From CAYJPV01 sp964396055 (GTDB taxonomy: Bacteria > Acidobacteriota > Vicinamibacteria > Vicinamibacterales > JAKQTR01), in the NCBI GenBank assembly GCA_964396055.1, contig CAYNDV010000209.1, forward strand, positions 1 through 6,344: 6,344 bases of DNA. Direction: 5' to 3'. The notes beneath the pieces were generated by a model, which did no database searches, had not been told where the DNA came from, and saw only the letters and a program-made list of their open reading frames with translations. Shown here piece by piece: positions 1-4,014 of this stretch (within the stretch, counting starts at the first letter, position 1; every line of letters starts with the position of its first letter). The translations under genes were made by a program, and so were the position numbers.

Positions 1-1
1 C

Positions 2-40
2 CGCCTTCGCTCGCGTGGGTGCGGTCGGCGAGCTACGGCG
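2..40. repeat. Imperfect inverted repeat downstream of the symporter gene (possible terminator or REP-like palindrome)
   Basis: Bases 2-14 can pair with 28-40: 11 of 13 positions are complementary, with mismatches at 6/36 and 8/34, around a 13-nt loop (15-27). The inner stem GCTCGC/GCGAGC is perfect. The right arm also starts a near-perfect 10-bp tandem direct repeat, CGGCGAGCYA, at 26-35 and 36-45. The hairpin begins 31 nt after the symporter stop codon, where a terminator for the leftward gene run would be expected. A following T tract would lie outside the window, so terminator function cannot be judged. It could equally be one copy of a dispersed intergenic palindrome. The base pairing is seen directly; its role is inference. 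Confidence 0.45.
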
Positions 41-71
41 AGCCAGGGGAACGGGCACGGACGCTGGTGTG

Positions 72-1520
72 CTACACGGATCTCGGGGCGTCGGCCGGCT
101 TGCCGCTGAGAAACGGCGAGAGGACGACCGCGGTGAGACCGGTGACGCCGGCGCCGATGAACGCGTACCAGGTCCACGCGACGGCGCCGGTCCACCACAC
201 CCACACCAGCACCGCCATGCCGGCACCCATGCCCGCCAGCATCGCCTGCGGCCCGACGCGCCGCGTGAGCACGCCCACCAGGAACGCGCCCAGCACCGGG
301 CCCGACGTCAGCGACAGCACAGCGAGGCCCGCGTCGAGCACCGAGCGGTCCATCCACTGCGCCCCTATCGCGACGGCCAGTTGCACGACGCCCCAGGCGA
401 TGGTGGCCTGCCGCGACAGGCGCATCAGCGTCGGCTCGTCGGCGTCGGGGCGGATGTACCGCTTGTAGAAGTCGTTCACCGTCGTGGCGGCCATGGCGTT
501 GAGCGACGGCGAGAGGGCGGCCGCGACAATGGCGGCCACGATGAAGCCGGCGGCGCCGCCCGACAGCGTGGTGACGATGAAGCGCGGCAGGACCTCGTCG
601 TTGCGCCCCAGCGCCGGCGCCGGCACGTGCTGGTAGTAGGCGTAGAGCATCACGCCAATCAGCAGGAACAGGATGAACTGCACGAAGACGATGAAGCCGC
701 TGAGCACGAGGCCCAGGCTGGCCTCCTTCGACGACCGGCCCGAGAGCAGCCGCTGCACGAGGTACTGGTCCGTGCCGTGGGTGGCCAGCGTGATCGCGAT
801 GCCGCCCACGACGCCCGCCCACAGCGTGTAGACGGTGCCGGGGCTGGTGGACAGATCGAGCACCGTGAACTTGCCGGCGGCGGCCCCCGCAGACACCACC
901 TCGGCCCAGCCGCCCGGGATACGGGCGAGCAGGGCGCCGAACACCAGCAGCGCGCCGGCCACGTAGACGAACATCTGCACGACGTCGGTCCAGATGACCG
1001 CCGACACGCCGCCGCGCACGGTGTAAATGATCATCGCCACGCCCAGGACGATCACCGTGGGCGTGACGGGCACGCCGGTGACGACCGAGATGACCAGCGC
1101 CGTGGCGAAGAGGCGGATGCCGTCGGCCAGCGACCGGGTCAGCAGGAAGATGCCGGCGGCGGCGGTCTTCACGGGCGTGCCGAAGCGCATCTGCAGCAGT
1201 TCGTACGACGTGAAGAGATCGCCGCGGAAGTACGCCGGGATGAAGAGCACGCTCACCAGGATGCGGCCGATGACGTAGCCCACGGCCAGCTGCAGGAACG
1301 TCATGTTGCCGGCGAAGGCCGACGCCGGCACGCCGATGAACGACAACGTGCTGGTCTCGGTGGCCACGATCGTGAAGCAGATCGCCCACCACGGCACCGA
1401 CCGGTCGGTCAGGAAGTAGTCCTTGGTCGTCTTCTGGAACCGCGCGAACCACGACCCGAACAGGACGATAGCGACGAGATAGACGCCGATGACGGCGTAG
1501 TCGATGGCGGTGAGCGTCAT
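72..1520 (-). CDS. Sodium/solute symporter, SSS family (substrate unknown)
   Basis: A 482-residue inner-membrane protein of the solute:sodium symporter family (LeuT fold, relatives PutP and vSGLT), expected to import a small solute using a cation gradient. Hydrophobic segments suggest about 13 membrane helices, starting with a short one at residues 5-25. Family landmarks are TM1 with ATETSTLSFIGVP (53-65), the SYELLQMRFG stretch after TM2 (105-114), GGVSAVIWTDVVQ leading into TM5 (170-182), and the SLN...VNDFYKRY end of TM8 (339-355). The substrate cannot be read from sequence; sugars, sugar acids, amino acids and nucleosides are all possible in this family. The ATG at 1520 has AGGA four bases upstream, and the first helix starts right after it. 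The gene begins 21 nt after the Nudix gene, so co-transcription is likely. Odd point: compared with remembered relatives, TM8 appears three residues short between AAALS (333-337) and SLN (339-341). Confidence 0.9.
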   Translation of the reverse strand: MTLTAIDYAVIGVYLVAIVLFGSWFARFQKTTKDYFLTDRSVPWWAICFTIVATETSTLSFIGVPASAFAGNMTFLQLAVGYVIGRILVSVLFIPAYFRGDLFTSYELLQMRFGTPVKTAAAGIFLLTRSLADGIRLFATALVISVVTGVPVTPTVIVLGVAMIIYTVRGGVSAVIWTDVVQMFVYVAGALLVFGALLARIPGGWAEVVSAGAAAGKFTVLDLSTSPGTVYTLWAGVVGGIAITLATHGTDQYLVQRLLSGRSSKEASLGLVLSGFIVFVQFILFLLIGVMLYAYYQHVPAPALGRNDEVLPRFIVTTLSGGAAGFIVAAIVAAALSPSLNAMAATTVNDFYKRYIRPDADEPTLMRLSRQATIAWGVVQLAVAIGAQWMDRSVLDAGLAVLSLTSGPVLGAFLVGVLTRRVGPQAMLAGMGAGMAVLVWVWWTGAVAWTWYAFIGAGVTGLTAVVLSPFLSGKPADAPRSV

Positions 1521-1541
1521 AGTATCCTGCCGCGGCTGCGG

Positions 1542-2078
1542 TTACACCAGCGTGAGGCCCCAGGCGGTCTTGAGGTCGATCACCTCGCGGCGCCGCACCA
1601 GGTCGCGCGCCTCGTCCAGGGAGAAGACCCGCACCCGGATGTCCTCGTCTTCGTCCTTCTCGGCCTGCGGGCCGTCCGGGTCGGGCGGGCGCAGGCCCGT
1701 CAGCCGGTAGAAGTTCATCACCTCGGTCACGAACCCCGGCGTCGGGTACCACGCGCCCAGGAACTCGACGGACGCCGGCACCAGCCCGATCTCCTCCTCG
1801 CACTCGCGCGCCGCGCCGGCCACCGGGTCCTCGCCCTGATCGAGGCTGCCCGCCGGCAGTTCCCAGATCCAGCGGTCGAGGGCGTACCGGTACTGGCGGA
1901 TCAGCACGACGTGCGCCGCGTCGGGCATCGGCACGAGGACGACCGACCCCGGGTGGTCGACGATCTCCATCGTCACCTCGCGGCCGTGCGGCGTGCGCAC
2001 GCGATCGCGGCGCACGGAGAAGATGCGCCCCGTGAACGCGGTGGTGCTGTCCAGCTGCGTTGCAGAGGATTCGGACAT
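1542..2078 (-). CDS. Nudix hydrolase, ADP-ribose pyrophosphatase type
   Basis: A 178-residue soluble enzyme predicted to cleave the pyrophosphate of a nucleoside-diphosphate linked compound, most likely ADP-ribose to AMP and ribose 5-phosphate, with divalent metal. The Nudix box is complete at residues 77-99: G77, E83, then R91-E92-C93-E94-E95-E96-x-G98-L99, so the metal-binding glutamates are present. RQYRYA (61-66) and WELPAG (72-77) before the box, and a proline (P114 in YPTPGF) about 15 residues after it, are typical of the ADP-ribose subgroup. The acidic stretch DEDED at 142-146 lies where that subgroup often carries acidic residues. The start is secure: an in-frame TAG inside the upstream repeat (2106-2108) is followed by no other start codon before the ATG at 2078. 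The only ribosome-site-like bases are AAGG eight nt upstream. Any promoter must lie in the repeat, the gap or beyond. The exact substrate could be another sugar nucleotide. Confidence 0.88.
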   Translation of the reverse strand: MSESSATQLDSTTAFTGRIFSVRRDRVRTPHGREVTMEIVDHPGSVVLVPMPDAAHVVLIRQYRYALDRWIWELPAGSLDQGEDPVAGAARECEEEIGLVPASVEFLGAWYPTPGFVTEVMNFYRLTGLRPPDPDGPQAEKDEDEDIRVRVFSLDEARDLVRRREVIDLKTAWGLTLV

Positions 2079-2091
2079 GGGGGATACCTTA

Positions 2092-2119
2092 CTAGAGGCT
2101 AGAGGCTAGAGGCTAGAGG
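2092..2119. repeat. Tandem heptamer repeat, four copies of CTAGAGG
   Basis: Four perfect, contiguous copies of CTAGAGG begin 13 nt upstream of the Nudix start codon. Each copy contains the palindrome CTAG, so TAG occurs every seven bases on both strands. Since seven is not a multiple of three, the array closes all three frames in both directions. It resembles the heptameric short tandem repeats known from some cyanobacterial and other genomes, but I do not recognise this exact unit. It is not part of a gene. Confidence 0.95.
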
Positions 2120-2149
2120 CTAGAGAGGAGGACGCTAGAGAGGAGGACG
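2120..2149. repeat. Tandem 15-mer repeat, two perfect copies, abutting the assembly gap
   Basis: Two perfect copies of CTAGAGAGGAGGACG, at 2120-2134 and 2135-2149, follow the heptamer array with no spacer. The unit starts with CTAGAG, the same six bases as the heptamer, so it looks like an expanded variant of it (CTAGAG plus AGGAGGACG). The second copy ends exactly at the first N, so the array probably continues into the gap. The plus strand is almost all purine between the CTAG steps. Confidence 0.93.
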
Positions 2150-2249
2150 NNNNNNNNNNNNNNNNNNNNNNNNNNNNNNNNNNNNNNNNNNNNNNNNNNN
2201 NNNNNNNNNNNNNNNNNNNNNNNNNNNNNNNNNNNNNNNNNNNNNNNNN
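2150..2249. other. Assembly gap of 100 Ns
   Basis: Exactly 100 undetermined bases, the usual placeholder for a scaffold gap of unknown size. The right edge cuts an open pseudouridine synthase gene and the left edge is tandem repeat. The missing C-terminal part of that gene (roughly 170-200 codons by family length) is not found to the left, so the true gap is probably at least 0.5 kb, unless the gene really is truncated. Confidence 0.98.
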
Positions 2250-2633
2250 CTCGCCGCCCACGCCGCTGAGGTCGTCCACGTGGTGGAGCAGCGCGTTGAC
2301 CAGCGTGCCCTCGTCGTGGCCCGGCGCCGGGTGCACCACCATGCCCGCCGCCTTGTTGATCACGATGAGGTCGGCGTCCTCGTACAGCACGTCGAGGGGG
2401 ATGTCCTGCGGCGCCGGCACGGGATCCATGGGCGCCGGGATCTCCACGGCCACCGCGTCGCCGGTGCGCACGGCGTAGTTCGGCTTGGCGGGGCGGCCGC
2501 CCACCTGCACCTGCCCGTCCTTGATCAGGCGCTGGATCTGCGATCGCGACTGGCCGCCGATGTGCGCGACGAGGAAGTGATCCAGGCGCTGCCCGGCGGT
2601 CTCGGCGTCCACCGCGAGTTCGACGCGTTCCAT
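2250..2633 (-). CDS. rluD: RluA/RluD-family ribosomal pseudouridine synthase, N-terminal part (3' end lost in gap)
   Basis: The first 128 residues of an enzyme that converts uridine to pseudouridine, probably in 23S rRNA. An S4 RNA-binding domain covers about residues 15-65, with QRLDHFLVAH (15-24), SRSQIQRLIKDGQVQVGG (29-46) and RTGDAV (56-61). The start of the catalytic domain follows: PLDVLYEDADLIVINKAAGMVVHP (79-102) and the GHDEGTLVNALLHH stretch (105-118). The reading frame is open up to the first N at 2249. The catalytic RLDxxTSG motif would be expected about ten codons further on, so catalytic competence cannot be checked. The ATG at 2633 lies 17 nt after the lgt stop codon, with no clear Shine-Dalgarno, so translation may depend on lgt. 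RluD is the best subfamily guess because the S4 domain is present, but RluC or another S4-bearing RluA member remains possible. Confidence 0.85.
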
Positions 2634-2651
2634 GGCAGGCGCCCGCTGGCC

Positions 2652-3470
2652 TTACCGGCCCTTCTTCGCGCGCCGGGCCGGCGCCGGAGCGGCGGCCGCG
2701 CCGGCGGCGCGCCGCGACAGGACCACCAGCATCAGGATCGACAGCGGTGCCAGGACCATCGCGATCACCTGGGACGTGGCCCAGACGCCCAGCATGCCGC
2801 GCGGATCGCCGCGGAAGAACTCGACCGCGAAGCGCGAGACCGCGTAGAGCAGCATGTAGAGCCAGAAGGTGCGGCCCGCAAATGCCTTGCCACGCTTCTC
2901 GGTCACGAGCACGAGCACCAGGATGAGCAGGTTCGCGGCGGCGTCGTAGAGTTGCGTGGGGTGCAGCGCGACGTGCAGCGGCGTCCCGACGTTTGCCGCG
3001 GCGAACGGATCGCTGAACGTCAGGCCCCACGGCAGCGTCGTCGGCTTGCCGTAGCAGCAGCCGGCCAGCACGCACCCGAGGCGGCCCACCACATGGCCGA
3101 GGGCGATGCCCGGCGCCACGGCGTCAGCCACCTGCCAGGTGGGCAGCCGGTGCTTGCGCACGTACCAGATGCCGACCAGGGTGGCGACCACGAGCCCCCC
3201 GTAGAACACGCCGCCCGACCGGGCCAGCGTCCACAGCTCCGCCGGGTTGCGGCGGAAGTGGTCGAAGTCGACGATGAGCAGCAGCAGCTTGGCGCCGACC
3301 AGCGCCGAGATGATGATGTAGATGCCCATGTCGAGGACGCGGTCGCCGTCGAGGCCGGCGGCCCGGGCGCGGCGCACGGCCATGTAGAGGCCCAGCAGGT
3401 AGGCCGCGGCCAGCAGCACGCCGTAGCTGTAGACGGTGAAGGGGCCGAACTCAAGCAGTCGTGGGTACAT
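2652..3470 (-). CDS. lgt: Prolipoprotein diacylglyceryl transferase Lgt
   Basis: A 272-residue inner-membrane enzyme that transfers diacylglycerol from phosphatidylglycerol to the lipobox cysteine of prolipoproteins, the first step of lipoprotein maturation. About seven membrane helices are visible. Family marks are VYSYG (13-17), GGVFYGG (86-92), the signature GRLGCVLAGCCYG (129-141, with R130 matching the essential E. coli R143), HPTQLYD (170-176) and VEFFRGD (216-222, R220 matching E. coli R239). The signature is the Cys-rich variant: C133 and C138 stand where E. coli has N146 and E151, and Y90 stands where E. coli has H103. The C-terminus is an Ala/Pro/Arg/Lys-rich tail (about 255-272), which fits a cytoplasmic end. 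The start at 3470 is chosen because the Lgt N-terminus aligns there and GGGGA lies three bases upstream. A longer upstream frame is only the lspA shadow. The gene overlaps the end of lspA by 20 nt. Confidence 0.95.
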   Translation of the reverse strand: MYPRLLEFGPFTVYSYGVLLAAAYLLGLYMAVRRARAAGLDGDRVLDMGIYIIISALVGAKLLLLIVDFDHFRRNPAELWTLARSGGVFYGGLVVATLVGIWYVRKHRLPTWQVADAVAPGIALGHVVGRLGCVLAGCCYGKPTTLPWGLTFSDPFAAANVGTPLHVALHPTQLYDAAANLLILVLVLVTEKRGKAFAGRTFWLYMLLYAVSRFAVEFFRGDPRGMLGVWATSQVIAMVLAPLSILMLVVLSRRAAGAAAAPAPARRAKKGR

Positions 3471-4014
3471 GTTTCCCCAGTCCGAACATGTCGAGGAACA
3501 TCGCGCCGACCCCGACCGTGATGGCGGAATCGGCGACGTTGAAGGCCCAGAAGTGCCACGTGCCGAAGACCACGTCGACGAAGTCGACGACGGCGCCGGC
3601 CGTGACCCGGTCGATGAGGTTGCCCGCCGCACCGCCGAGGATCAGGGCCAGGCCGAGGCGCGCCATCAGCTCGTGGCGGGCGAGGCTGGCGGCGTAGAGC
3701 CCGAGACCGACCAGGGCCGCGCACGCGAACGCCGCGACCACGAGGGGCTTGTACGGGAAGTCCACGTCGTTGAGCATGCCGAACGCCGCCCCCGTGTTCT
3801 CCACGTGCGTCAGGTTCAGGACCCCGTCCAGGATCGGCACCGTGTCGTGCAGCGGCACGAAGGCGCGGACCAGCGCCTTGGTGGCCTGATCGAGGACGAC
3901 GACGGCGGCGATGAGCCAGGGCTCGAACCGGGCCAGCAGGCCCCGGAGCCCGGGCCGGTGCCCCGGCGGCACCGGGGTGGGCGTCGCGACGGGATGGTCG
4001 GCAGTCCCGCTCAT
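3451..4014 (-). CDS. lspA: Lipoprotein signal peptidase II (LspA)
   Basis: A 187-residue inner-membrane aspartyl protease that removes the signal peptide from diacylglyceryl-prolipoproteins, the step after Lgt. Four membrane helices are visible. Motifs in order are LDQATK (41-46), HVENTGAAFG (70-79), the GGAAGNLIDR box (127-136), AVVDFVD (141-147) and FNVADSAITVG (158-168). The catalytic aspartates are D144 and D162 by alignment to the known LspA dyad. About 20 residues precede the first helix beyond the usual length, a Pro-rich cytoplasmic tail (8-21). A GTG at codon 15 is an alternative start but has no ribosome site. The ATG overlaps the ileS stop codon as ATGA, which points to translational coupling and favours the longer form. 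The ileS-lspA pair is conserved in many bacteria. Confidence 0.96.
   Translation of the reverse strand: MSGTADHPVATPTPVPPGHRPGLRGLLARFEPWLIAAVVVLDQATKALVRAFVPLHDTVPILDGVLNLTHVENTGAAFGMLNDVDFPYKPLVVAAFACAALVGLGLYAASLARHELMARLGLALILGGAAGNLIDRVTAGAVVDFVDVVFGTWHFWAFNVADSAITVGVGAMFLDMFGLGKHVPTTA
3474..3478 (-). promoter_or_regulatory. Ribosome binding site of lgt inside lspA
   Basis: On the minus strand GGGGA is followed by AAC and then the lgt ATG at 3470. The site lies within the last codons of lspA and supports this start over the longer open frame that extends upstream to 3632. Confidence 0.55.

Noticed and set aside
15..2102. A 695-codon open frame on the plus strand spanning the symporter and Nudix region
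   Set aside because: It is the antisense shadow of two genes with clear families. Its product is low-complexity Arg/His/Asp/Glu-rich without any recognisable domain, as expected in GC-rich DNA.
2126..2146. AGGAGG Shine-Dalgarno-like hexamers on the plus strand within the 15-mers
   Set aside because: No plus-strand gene follows at a proper distance: the next bases are more repeat or Ns, and every supported gene is on the minus strand.
2092..2149. CRISPR array or integration site
   Set aside because: The units are directly contiguous with no spacers and are only 7 or 15 bp long. No cas, integrase or tRNA gene is nearby.
2106..2633. Reading the pseudouridine synthase frame through the Ns into the repeat as one 175-codon gene
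   Set aside because: The gap length is a placeholder, so frame across it has no meaning, and the codons on the left are only repeat units.
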